Below are positions 43,033 to 51,005 of a DNA stretch of 64,000 nt, piece after piece. Within the stretch, counting starts at the first letter, position 1. Every line of letters starts with the position of its first letter. Source of the stretch: Actinospineispora eucalypti (GTDB lineage Bacteria; Actinomycetota; Actinomycetes; Mycobacteriales; Pseudonocardiaceae); NCBI GenBank assembly GCA_014208095.1, contig JACHMT010000002.1:1-64000 (forward strand), in the 5' to 3' direction. The notes beneath the pieces are model-generated. The model was not told the DNA's origin and did not search any database. It was given only the letters and a program-made list of their open reading frames with translations. A program made the position numbers and the translations under genes.

Positions 43033-43872
43033 ATGATCGAGGTACCGGCCTGGCCTGGCTGGGCACAGCGGACGCTGCGCTTACTTACCGGGCACCAATG
43101 GCTTCTCGGCTCCCTGCGCCAGGCCGGCGAGATGCTGATGCTGCTCGTGGAAGTGGTCGCAAGCGCCGTGCGCCGGCCGCTCGGCTACTGGTCCGAGTCC
43201 TGCGAGCAGATGGTCAACATCCTCCGAACCTGTTGGTTGCCGATGGTGATCTCCACGGTGGCATTCGGGTTCGGCGCGCCCGGGCTGCAGGCCGGCAACT
43301 TCTTCCTCCTGCTCGGCACACCGGAGCGGCTCGGTTCCTTCTTCATCATGGCCAGCGTCCGCGAGTTCGCCCCGTGGATCAACGCAATGGTGGTCGCCGG
43401 GGTGGTGGGCACCGCGATCACCGCGGATCTCGGGGCACGACGCATCCGCGAGGAGTTCGATGCCATGGAGGTTCTCGGTGTCGACCCAATAAGGGAGATC
43501 ATCCTTCCGCGCGTCGTGGCAGTCACGCTCATGACCGGGTTGATGGACATGGTCGCCCTGGTCTTCGGCGTCTTCGGCGGCTGGCTGGCCGCCCTGCAGA
43601 TGGGCGCGGACTCCGACACCTTCCTGGCCAACTTCTGGGCCAACGCCACGACACCCGACGTGGCAGGCAGTGTCGCAAAGACATTCATGTTCGGTCTGAT
43701 CATCGCGGTGGTGTGCTGTTACAAAGGGTATCGCGCCGGCGGTGGCCCGATCGGCGTCGGCCGTGCGGTCAACCAGTCCGTGGTGATCGCGTTCGCGGCG
43801 ATCTACGTGTGCAACTACTTCTTCACCTCCATCCTGCTCGGGCTCAACCCGTCGATCAGCGTCTACCGGTAG
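43033..43872 (+). CDS. YrbE/MlaE-family ABC permease A
   Basis: 279 residues with about five to six hydrophobic segments. FAPWINAMVVAGVVGTAITADLG and RRIREEFDAMEVLGVDPI are hallmarks of YrbEA permeases (MlaE superfamily). GAAAGG lies upstream. YrbEA and YrbEB form the membrane part of an Mce lipid or sterol importer. It is followed seven bases later by YrbEB. No mce gene follows in this window. Confidence 0.88.
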   Translation: MIEVPAWPGWAQRTLRLLTGHQWLLGSLRQAGEMLMLLVEVVASAVRRPLGYWSESCEQMVNILRTCWLPMVISTVAFGFGAPGLQAGNFFLLLGTPERLGSFFIMASVREFAPWINAMVVAGVVGTAITADLGARRIREEFDAMEVLGVDPIREIILPRVVAVTLMTGLMDMVALVFGVFGGWLAALQMGADSDTFLANFWANATTPDVAGSVAKTFMFGLIIAVVCCYKGYRAGGGPIGVGRAVNQSVVIAFAAIYVCNYFFTSILLGLNPSISVYR

Positions 43873-43878
43873 GCCGGG

Positions 43879-44697
43879 ATGACCACAACACCACCGACGC
43901 ATATTCGCCGTCGAGTCGGCCGCAACCCGCTCGAGTCCCTCACGGGTCTCGGTGAGCTGGCCGTGTTCTGTGTCAAGGTGTTGCGGGAGCTTCCCGATGT
44001 GCGCCAGTACGGCCGAGACGTGGTGCATCAGGCAGCGATCCTGATCCTCAGCAGCGGCCTGATCATTTGGGTGATGCAGGGCGTGATCGGCACCATGTGC
44101 GGTACCGAGGGGGCCTACACCCTGCGCCAGATCGGTGCTCCGCTGTACGCGGGAGCCTTCAACGCGTGGTGCGGACTGCGGGAGTTGGCGCCGTACATGT
44201 GGGGCTACATCTTCGCCGCCAAGGTCGGCTGTGGCTTGGTTGCCGAGCTCGGGTCGATGCGCATCGCGGAGGAGATCGATGCGCTGGAGGTGATGGGCAT
44301 CCGGTCCCGCGCATATCTGGTCGGGACTCGGGTGGTCGCGGCGTGGTTGGCGATTCCGTTCCTGTTCACCGTGGGTGTGGCAGTGATGTTCGTCGGCGAG
44401 TACCTGATCACCGTCGTGGTGCTGCAGAGCGTTTCGGTAGGTGGCTATTTCTACATGTTCTGGCTGTACCAAAACCCGCTCGATTTCCTGTATGCGCAGC
44501 TCAAGGCCCTCGCGATGGGCACGGTGATCGTGCTCGTCGGCTGCTATTTCGGCTTCACCGCCCACGGCGGGTCCGTCGGAGTCGGTCGCAACACGGCCAA
44601 GTCGATGATGCTGAACATGGTCCTCATCCACCTCATCGGCCTGCTCGGCACCCAACTGTTCTGGGGCCTGACGCCCAACGCGCCCATAGCCAACTGA
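43879..44697 (+). CDS. YrbE/MlaE-family ABC permease B
   Basis: 272 residues. The YrbEB signature is seen as LREL...YIFAAKVGCGLVAELGSMRIAEEIDALEVMGI. The C-terminal part GGSVGVGRNTAKSM is typical. It would pair with permease A. In complete mce loci six Mce proteins follow directly; here 360 bp without genes and then the conjugative element follow, so the locus appears cut short. Confidence 0.88.
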   Translation: MTTTPPTHIRRRVGRNPLESLTGLGELAVFCVKVLRELPDVRQYGRDVVHQAAILILSSGLIIWVMQGVIGTMCGTEGAYTLRQIGAPLYAGAFNAWCGLRELAPYMWGYIFAAKVGCGLVAELGSMRIAEEIDALEVMGIRSRAYLVGTRVVAAWLAIPFLFTVGVAVMFVGEYLITVVVLQSVSVGGYFYMFWLYQNPLDFLYAQLKALAMGTVIVLVGCYFGFTAHGGSVGVGRNTAKSMMLNMVLIHLIGLLGTQLFWGLTPNAPIAN

Positions 44698-45060
44698 CAG
44701 CCAGAACCTGCGCGCCGACCGGGCTGTTGCTCGAGGACGGGATCAAACCCGTCTTCCAACACGCGCACGTCGCATCCGCGCGCACCGGTTTCCCAGTGGC
44801 GCTCGACACTGAACCGTGGCACTGCACGACACAAATGTGCCAAGTGCCGAGCGCGATCGTCGCGTTGGAAGGAGCGAGAACGCGGTACGGCCCGTCACCA
44901 GCGCACGACGTGCGCGTCCGCCGGCGTGCGGCTTCGCGGTACGGGGGAGGCGACGCCCGCGGTGGACGTAAGCGCGGGGTTGCGGCGTGGACCGAGACGG
45001 TGGAGCAGATGATCGGATGGCCGGACTCGCGTCGGGATGACCGGCGCCGGACGCTGCCGG
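44698..45060. other. Non-coding region at the edge of the conjugative element
   Basis: No convincing gene. A small inverted repeat (GACGGG-N6-CCCGTC, about 44738-44755) lies 40 bp after the YrbEB stop and may end transcription. The left boundary of the conjugative element may lie here, but no attachment repeat could be identified by eye. Confidence 0.35.
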
Positions 45061-45792
45061 TCATCGCGCGCTGTGGCGTATGCCGTGCAGGGTGAATGCC
45101 CCATCCGCGTCGATCCGCACGGGGTAGGCCTTGATATCGCCCGCGTTGTCTTCCAGCACGCCGAAACCGAGGGTGCCGGTGTGGCGGTCTTCAGCGAGGC
45201 TGCCGCACTCGAACACCAACCACACGTCCGAACCGCCGCCCTTGGCGGGGGCGGCGCGGCCCGTGATCCGCAGCCGGCCGGTGCCGCCGCACACCAGGCT
45301 GGAGCCTGCCTGTTGCGCGCACCCGATCACCCCACCGTCGGCCTGCATGGGATTGTCTGGTCCGGCGAGCCAGCCGGGCGCGATAGGTGCGAGCGGTGCG
45401 ATGACCGACACGCGCAACGCGGCCAGGTCGGCGGCACGAACCCGCTGGTTGTCGCTGAAGCGGGTAAGAATGGGCCCTTCGTACACCGCCCGGAACCCTT
45501 CCAGCACTCCGGTGAAGGCCTGCCACATCTCGCCGATCTCAGGGCCCGGCGGATTGAGGAAAGCGACCGCGTCCGGCTGTATGTTGCCCACGAAGCTTGT
45601 GAGCGCGGTGACCGCCAAGTGATGATGCATGGGTGCCCACAGCCTGGGCAGCACCACCACTTGCAGCGCTGGCCGCCCGTGATTCCGCGCGGTGGCCCCT
45701 CGCGCTCCGGCGCTCGCGGATGCCTCCGGCAGGGAGAAGTCCGGATCGTTGGTGGCGCTCGCTTCGCCTCCATCGCGCGCTCCGCGCGCCAT
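45061..45792 (-). CDS. Metallophosphoesterase-like protein with degenerate active site
   Basis: 243 residues from ATG 45792; the frame is open to 45927. The order of strands and the motifs near LQVVVLPRLWAPMHHHLAV, NIQPDAVAFLNPP, YEGPILTRFSDNQ and SLVCGGTGRL match metallophosphoesterases, where one expects D-x-H, G-D, G-N-H and G-H-x-H. Here each metal-binding position is changed. It is therefore either a pseudoenzyme or a decaying gene whose frame is still open. The C-terminal GTLGFGVLEDNAGDIKAYPV is normal for relatives. It is convergent with YrbEB. Confidence 0.45.
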   Translation of the reverse strand: MARGARDGGEASATNDPDFSLPEASASAGARGATARNHGRPALQVVVLPRLWAPMHHHLAVTALTSFVGNIQPDAVAFLNPPGPEIGEMWQAFTGVLEGFRAVYEGPILTRFSDNQRVRAADLAALRVSVIAPLAPIAPGWLAGPDNPMQADGGVIGCAQQAGSSLVCGGTGRLRITGRAAPAKGGGSDVWLVFECGSLAEDRHTGTLGFGVLEDNAGDIKAYPVRIDADGAFTLHGIRHSAR

Positions 45793-46356
45793 GGTGGTCA
45801 CCCCGGCCGGCGGGATCGGAGATGCGGAGTAGGCCGTTGTGTGCGTACGCCGAGCGTGCAAAGACCTCGGTAGAACCGAATACCGGAAGCACAACGAATT
45901 CGGTTGCGAACCCGTTCCTTTCCGCATTTCTCAGCGGGTATTAGATGCCGGCTCGGGTTCTTCGGCAAGAGCGATTTCATGGTCGGAGCGCCTCCGCCGC
46001 ATTCGATCGAATCGTATTATTGCGATTGCGGATCAGGCTATTTTGCGCTGGCCAGACGGCCAACTCACCAAATAGGGATCTACACCTCTCTGTTGAGAGA
46101 GAAGACCCCACACCGGCGCCGCCCCGTGCCGCGGGCGGAACCTCACTTGACCGCCTGATGGCCGAGGGCTCCCCGACGAGCAACGAGATCCCGGACGAAG
46201 GTGAGAAGCGAGAAGGTCCCGGGCTTTGCGGGAGTGTCCCTCGGTGTGGCCGCGCGAAAGCAACGACGGGAGTGTCAGCCCAGCCTTCGCCGTTCGCGGT
46301 CGCGGGTGTTGGATGAGCGACCAGGCTCCAGCCAGAACATTCGAGAGGAGTCCGTT
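45793..46356. other. AT-richer intergenic region
   Basis: About 560 bp between divergent genes, with stretches such as ATCGTATTATTGCGATTGC that are markedly AT-richer than the surroundings. It is likely to hold promoters for both sides. No gene was found. Confidence 0.4.
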
Positions 46357-47465
46357 GTGCCGAAGACGGAACAGGCCACGATCCAGTTCACCGCGCCGAA
46401 CGGGGTGAGGTGGACACGATCGGCCACGGGCAAGTCGACGGGCACTCAGCTGCTCGAGGCACTCACGGAACTGCGCGAGTTCTACGACGTGTCGCGTCAG
46501 TGGAACTGGTGGGAGGAAGGCCGCAGTGAGCAAGAGCATGGCCGCGTGTGGGCGATCCTGCATGAGTGGGAGAACGAAGCAGGCGACGGCGAATACACCA
46601 AAGAGGAACTCGAGGCCGTCATGCAGGCCCAGGCCGACGCGGTTGGTAGGCGTCTGGAACAAGACAGGAAACGTCGGGCGGAGCTCGTCAATCGCTCCTA
46701 CGACAAAGAGCGCGAGAATGCGCGACTGAGACTGCTGCGAACGGAATCCGACATCAGCTTCTTCGCCCACGTTCTGGAGGCGCCCGCGAGTCCGGCGCAG
46801 CGCGCGACAGCCCTGCAGCGCGTCACCGACAGCCGGCGGCCGCGGACGAGTTGCGGAAGCAGCTCGGTGACCCGGAACAGATCATTGATCGTGACGGATA
46901 CCTGCCCGCGGAGCGCCGGGAGACTAATCTTCGCGACCACATGAACTACTGGCGCCACCGTATGCTCCGCACATGGGCAGGAGAGGACCGACGACGATTC
47001 AATGCGCTGTTCAAAATGCCTATGCCGGGGCCAGCCGCCATGTGCTCGGAGTGCCAGGCACCCAGCGAATGGCACGGATACGACCTATCCCTGCGGCTAT
47101 TCCAACAGCCGCCACCTCCTGGATCTGGGGCCGAGACCATTGGCAACCTCATGCCGGGCTGGTGGGATCGATGCGCGGCTAGCACCGCCTACCAGATCAC
47201 GCACATCTGGGGTGGCAAGGGTGCTCTCCCTGACTTTGATGGCGAGCAATGGGTGGCGATGCTTCCGCCCCGGCTTCGGACGATCTTCGCGCCAGCCCCG
47301 CCGAAGCCGAAACGAAAGCCCCAACCCAAACCGCGGCCTCTGGCCGTCCTCGAGCCAGGACCGATCAACGACGTGATGGCGCGGCTGGCTGAGGCTCAGG
47401 CCAAGTACCCGACCGCCCAGGTACGGCGTGGCGACGGTGGCAACTGGGAGTTGTGGCCTTCCTGA
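46357..47465 (+). pseudogene. Conserved hypothetical protein, split by a frameshift
   Basis: GTG 46357 follows GAGAGGAG. The first frame (VPKTEQATIQFTAPNGVRW, later EREN...FFAHVLEAPASPAQR) runs to 46944 but loses coding character near 46835. From there another frame (AADELRKQLGDPEQIIDRDG ... NYWRHRMLRTWAGEDRRRF ... WELWPS) continues to 47465. The two halves read as one protein of about 365 residues with a central CSECQAP motif and a Pro/Lys-rich segment. Function unknown. It may be a real mutation or a sequencing error. Confidence 0.5.
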
Positions 47466-47544
47466 TCTGGCTGACACCCTCGATTATGCGCATCTCGAGC
47501 AGGACCTCGGGAGGCATGGGCATCGGACGCAGTCCTGGGATCGT

Positions 47545-48618
47545 CTATGACAGCCGGACGAGAGCGGGACTCTGCGCCTTCTCCTCGGTACGTGGTTGAC
47601 CGAAGCCGTGTGGCTCGCTGGCCAGCGGGTGAGGCTCACCGGTGAGGGCAGCCAGCGCGGCGGCGACCTCGTGGAGATCCGCACGAACGTACGTCGTCGT
47701 GACACCGGCGTCACCGCGCCCGCTGTGGCCGGCATAGGCGCGAGCGACCGCGTATCCGAAGCGACGCTCAACCCAGGTGAGTGTCGTATGCCGTAGCCAG
47801 TGCGTGGTGATCTGTTGCCGGGCTACCCAGGGAAGGTGCTCACCAACGCGCGCCCACAGGTAGTCATAGCGCCGTGCGGTGAGGGGCCGACCGTCGCGGT
47901 AGCACAGCAGTCGAGAATGGTTGCCAGTATTGCGCTCCCGCGTGTGCGCTTCGAGATGGCGAGTCAGGGTGGGGGAGATGGGCTGCCACCGAACCGTTTG
48001 GCCCTTCTCCCGCAGCCGCAGCAGACAGTTTGCCGAGTCGAGATCTTGCTGACCGAGCGCGATCGCGCCACCCCGCCGACCCGCTGTTTCCTCGTGCAGA
48101 CGCAGGAGCAACGTGTCGAGTTCGGGATCATTCCCGGTGCGCGCGGCGACCTCGTTGATCTCGCCCACCGCGCCGTCGGGAAGCGCCCGGCGTGTACTGG
48201 TCAGCCTGCGCGGTTTCGGCACACGCAAGGCGGGGTTCGCCGCTCGGGTGATGAAACCATCGTGCTCGGCGTGCCGGTACACGCACCGCAGCGCACCGAT
48301 CAGATGTTCCGCGGCCGAACGGCCACCGCGCGAGTTCCGGCGCATGACTCCGGCGGTCTTCGTATGCTCCGCGAGCTGAGTGATTTCCAGCGGCGTGGGC
48401 TCGTCGAGCGCCCGGCTGCCCCAGACCAGCTGGACCCGATTCCAATAGCTCGTGTATACCCTGCGGGTCCCATCCGGGACAGCGGCGGCGACTTGCGGGA
48501 TGTATTCGTCGAAGGTCGGGACAGTTCGATGGCTCGCGGCGTCGAGCAGCTGTTCAGGTTCGACGCCGAGCCGTCGCAACAGTAGGCGCGCGGCGTCGAG
48601 CTCTGGGCCAGTCGTCAT
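47545..48618 (-). CDS. Tyrosine recombinase/integrase
   Basis: 357 residues from ATG 48618, preceded by GGAGGTG. Catalytic residues: Arg171/172 in TAGRRGG, Lys195, His273-x2-Arg276 (THWLRH), His298 (YAGHSG) and Tyr310 (TTTYVRA). The N-terminal half is a SAM-like core-binding domain. It would integrate and excise the conjugative element. Its start overlaps the AbrB-like gene by 4 bp. No tRNA gene or att core was seen next to it, so the target is unknown. Confidence 0.92.
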   Translation of the reverse strand: MTTGPELDAARLLLRRLGVEPEQLLDAASHRTVPTFDEYIPQVAAAVPDGTRRVYTSYWNRVQLVWGSRALDEPTPLEITQLAEHTKTAGVMRRNSRGGRSAAEHLIGALRCVYRHAEHDGFITRAANPALRVPKPRRLTSTRRALPDGAVGEINEVAARTGNDPELDTLLLRLHEETAGRRGGAIALGQQDLDSANCLLRLREKGQTVRWQPISPTLTRHLEAHTRERNTGNHSRLLCYRDGRPLTARRYDYLWARVGEHLPWVARQQITTHWLRHTTLTWVERRFGYAVARAYAGHSGRGDAGVTTTYVRADLHEVAAALAALTGEPHPLASEPHGFGQPRTEEKAQSPALVRLS

Positions 48619-49118
48619 CGCGGCACCTCCGCCGAGCCGACGAGCACCTGCAGCATGACGTCCAGGGCGTCGGTCGGAGCCGCCACCAGTAGCTGTCGCT
48701 CTGTGCACCCGGCAACGAGTAGTCGGTCACCGGCGACGAGCCGGAATCGATGCCGCAGCGTTGATGGCAGCCGCAGGTGGCCTTGTCGCGTCAGCGCCGC
48801 TGGCCCGTCGACGTCGCGGGTGGCAACGACGGCGTCATGGGAAACCGTCAGTGTGTATCGCTGGCACGGCTCCCAACACAGGACTCGCAGTGCTGAACGG
48901 TCCGCCAGTCGCCCGCGCGCGTCGATCGTGGTGACGGTGTAGTAGACCGAGCTTCGTGTCGCGCGGCGAAACAGCCGCGGCAGCGGCAGCCCAGGGGAGG
49001 AGCTCAATGCCTCGGCCGTGTTCGTGTTCGACGGATAGTGGCCCTGCCCGATGACCGCCCGCTCCGCCAGGGGCCGAGCTTGAAGGACGCGGTGCTGAGC
49101 GGTGTCACGCTCTGTCAT
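48615..49118 (-). CDS. AbrB/SpoVT-like DNA-binding protein
   Basis: 167 residues from ATG 49118, which overlaps the preceding stop. The C-terminal part GHLRLPSTLRHRFRLVAGD and RQLLVAAPTDALDVML resembles a swapped-hairpin AbrB fold. The upstream RYTLTVSHDAVVATRDVDG may be a second related unit. Being between a Replic_Relax gene and the integrase, it may serve as excision factor or regulator (inference). Confidence 0.55.
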   Translation of the reverse strand: MTERDTAQHRVLQARPLAERAVIGQGHYPSNTNTAEALSSSPGLPLPRLFRRATRSSVYYTVTTIDARGRLADRSALRVLCWEPCQRYTLTVSHDAVVATRDVDGPAALTRQGHLRLPSTLRHRFRLVAGDRLLVAGCTERQLLVAAPTDALDVMLQVLVGSAEVPR

Positions 49119-50038
49119 CGGACACCGCTTCGCCGGACGTTGTTGATCAGGTCGGTGAGCTGCAACCGTTGCTTGCTTGCGGCAAGCCACCAGATCGGCC
49201 CTGCCGGTCCCACGTCGCCCCGCACGAGCTCTGAGTGTGTGGTGAGCATCATGACGCCACTCGGACCGACGGAACCGTGACGACGGTCAATGGCCTGGTG
49301 GAAGTTGGTTTCGCGTTCGACGGATGGGAGTTCGACGAGTACTGGCCGGCTGATGCTGTTGGCGGTGCGTACGGCGTGTTTGCGGATGCCGGCGGCGGTG
49401 AGCCGGGCGTATGCGTCGATCTTGTCGAGGAGGGTGTCGAGCACCTCGGTGCCTCGGTCGTGTTCGTAGAAGCAGCCGACGATGGCCGGTTTCGCGTTTG
49501 GCTGGTGGTGTGCCCATTCGAGGTATCCGTCGGGCCGGAGGAGGTGTCCGCACTCGGTGGCGGCGCGGGTTTCTGACCACCAGGCGGTGAGCGCGGCGCC
49601 GGGGGTGCGACGGGCGCCGGCGTGCAGACGTGAGTAGAACTCGGCCACGCCGAGCCGGTGGTCGAGTTTGGATGAGCTTTGCAGCCGGGTGACACGTGCC
49701 GCGATGTCGTTGGCGCGCGGGAACGTCGTGTCGGTTCTCGCGGCGTGCAGCAGGGCGCCGACGGGGCCGAGGCAGTAGCGCCAGGGCAGCGAGCCGGGCC
49801 GATGGAATGTTCGGAAGCGGGCCAGAACGTCGCGCTCGGCGAGTTGCTGGAGTCGGCGGCGGGCGAATCGCATGCTCACGTTGGAGAACTCGACGCGGGC
49901 GAGTTGATCAGTGGTCATGACGCGGTGGTCAGCCAGTAAGTTGATCACTGCATGATCACGATCTGTGAGCCTTCCGGCCTCGGTGATGACCTTGGTGAGG
50001 CTGCCGCGGGCGGGTGAGCTGGTGGGGTTGCTGGGCAT
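49115..50038 (-). CDS. Replication-relaxation family protein
   Basis: 307 residues from ATG 50038. DRDHAVINLLADHRVMTTDQL is a winged-helix start. KLDHRLGVAEFYSRLHAGAR, LRPDGYLEW, EHDRGTEVLDTLLDKIDAY and RPVLVELPSVERE are the Replic_Relax core. The family is found on actinobacterial plasmids and conjugative elements and is thought to take part in DNA processing or replication. It is the only candidate for such a role in this element; no classical relaxase is present in the window. Confidence 0.8.
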   Translation of the reverse strand: MPSNPTSSPARGSLTKVITEAGRLTDRDHAVINLLADHRVMTTDQLARVEFSNVSMRFARRRLQQLAERDVLARFRTFHRPGSLPWRYCLGPVGALLHAARTDTTFPRANDIAARVTRLQSSSKLDHRLGVAEFYSRLHAGARRTPGAALTAWWSETRAATECGHLLRPDGYLEWAHHQPNAKPAIVGCFYEHDRGTEVLDTLLDKIDAYARLTAAGIRKHAVRTANSISRPVLVELPSVERETNFHQAIDRRHGSVGPSGVMMLTTHSELVRGDVGPAGPIWWLAASKQRLQLTDLINNVRRSGVR

Positions 50039-50196
50039 GGTGAGGGACCTCGCGAACTGGAGTGGAGGACTGGATGAGGAAGTCCAGTGCTGGTTTGGTG
50101 CGGATGGCTGTGTCCTGGCGGGAAGCCCTAAGGCTTTGTCGGGCGGCCGGCACGGGCGCCGCACACGCACGCTGAGCTGCGACGATGGCGCGCTCA

Positions 50197-50271
50197 GGGG
50201 GTTCCGTTCACCGTGCCTTTCTTAGGCGGAACGGTGAACGGAACGCCAGGCGGAACGGTGAACGGAACCCC
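50197..50271. repeat. Clustered 17-20 bp direct and inverted repeats
   Basis: GGCGGAACGGTGAACGGAAC occurs at 50225-50244 and again at 50249-50268 (24-bp period). Its inverse, GGGGTTCCGTTCACCGT, lies at 50198-50214 and pairs perfectly with 50255-50271. The cluster lies 160 bp upstream of the Replic_Relax start, so it may be an iteron-like binding site or an origin. Confidence 0.65.
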
Positions 50272-50320
50272 ACGGCGATCGCCGTGTATTACCGGTTGTA
50301 TTAAGTCGTCCGCCGCCCCG

Positions 50321-50953
50321 CTAGTTGCCCCACCGGCCGGACGGGGCGCGCTCAGCTCGGGTGCAGATGATCCCGCCGTCAGGCAGGTCGGGGTGTTCGC
50401 CGGGGCCGTAGAACCGGCATACCTGGGGTCCCTGGCGCTCGTTGGGGTACTCCCGCCACCCACCGCGCGGGTAGTCACGTTCCTGGTTCGGCGTACACGG
50501 GCAGCGCCGGTCGGCCACCCGACCTCGGTCTCGGTCATCCCTGTCCCGGTCCTCCCGGGCACAGTTGTCGGAGACGATGACGACATCGACGGGACCGGCG
50601 CGCAGCACGAATCCGTCTTCGCCGTCCGTGTCCCTTCCGCCGTTGTTGTGTTCCGTGGCGTCGTCACGTGTGCTGGAGTGTTTCCGACAGGACCGGTCGT
50701 TGGCCTTGATGGCTGGCAGAGACAAGCCGCCGGCGGGAGCCGGCGAGGTCGAGGCGAGCACGGTGTGCGTGGCGACCAGCTGGACCGGCGTATCCACGGT
50801 GGCGTCGTTGGGGCTGGTACCGGTGGCTGTGTGCTGGCTGGGGGCGGGGTAGGCGAGCGCGACCGCGCACATGCAGCAGGCCATCGTGATGATCAGGGCG
50901 CGGACCACTCGTGCTAGCAGTGGCCAGGTTCGCCGGGTCTTGGGTATGGGCAT
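50321..50953 (-). CDS. Secreted or membrane-anchored hypothetical protein
   Basis: 210 residues from ATG 50953, preceded by AAAGAGGAA. After a basic start comes a hydrophobic segment (ALIITMACCMCAVALAY) that could be a signal peptide or anchor. A Thr/Asp/Arg-rich region with DREDRDRDD-like repeats follows, then a C-terminal CRFYGPGEHPDLPDGG. I do not recognise a family. It lies between the coupling ATPase and the Replic_Relax gene on the same strand, so it is probably part of the transfer region. Confidence 0.55.
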   Translation of the reverse strand: MPIPKTRRTWPLLARVVRALIITMACCMCAVALAYPAPSQHTATGTSPNDATVDTPVQLVATHTVLASTSPAPAGGLSLPAIKANDRSCRKHSSTRDDATEHNNGGRDTDGEDGFVLRAGPVDVVIVSDNCAREDRDRDDRDRGRVADRRCPCTPNQERDYPRGGWREYPNERQGPQVCRFYGPGEHPDLPDGGIICTRAERAPSGRWGN

Positions 50954-51005
50954 TGTCGGTTCCTCTTTCCTTGTTGTGGGCTTGCCGGCCCGGGAGGTTG
51001 GGTGG

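Noticed and set aside
43081..44655. Open frame of 524 codons on the minus strand
   Set aside because: Antisense to the two YrbE genes, which carry clear family signatures; the shadow is rich in His, Asp and Gln.
44698..47544. tRNA gene as integration target next to the integrase
   Set aside because: No cloverleaf or T-loop sequence could be found near the integrase or at the possible left edge.
49115..50038. Classical MOB relaxase
   Set aside because: No HxDxxxHxHxxx or three-His motif; the conserved blocks fit Replic_Relax instead.
50197..50271. CRISPR array
   Set aside because: Only two direct repeats with a 4-bp gap and no spacers or cas genes.
50213..50917. Plus-strand open frame of 234 codons
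   Set aside because: It starts in the repeat cluster and is opposite the hypothetical gene at 50321-50953, which has a signal-like segment and a ribosome-binding site.
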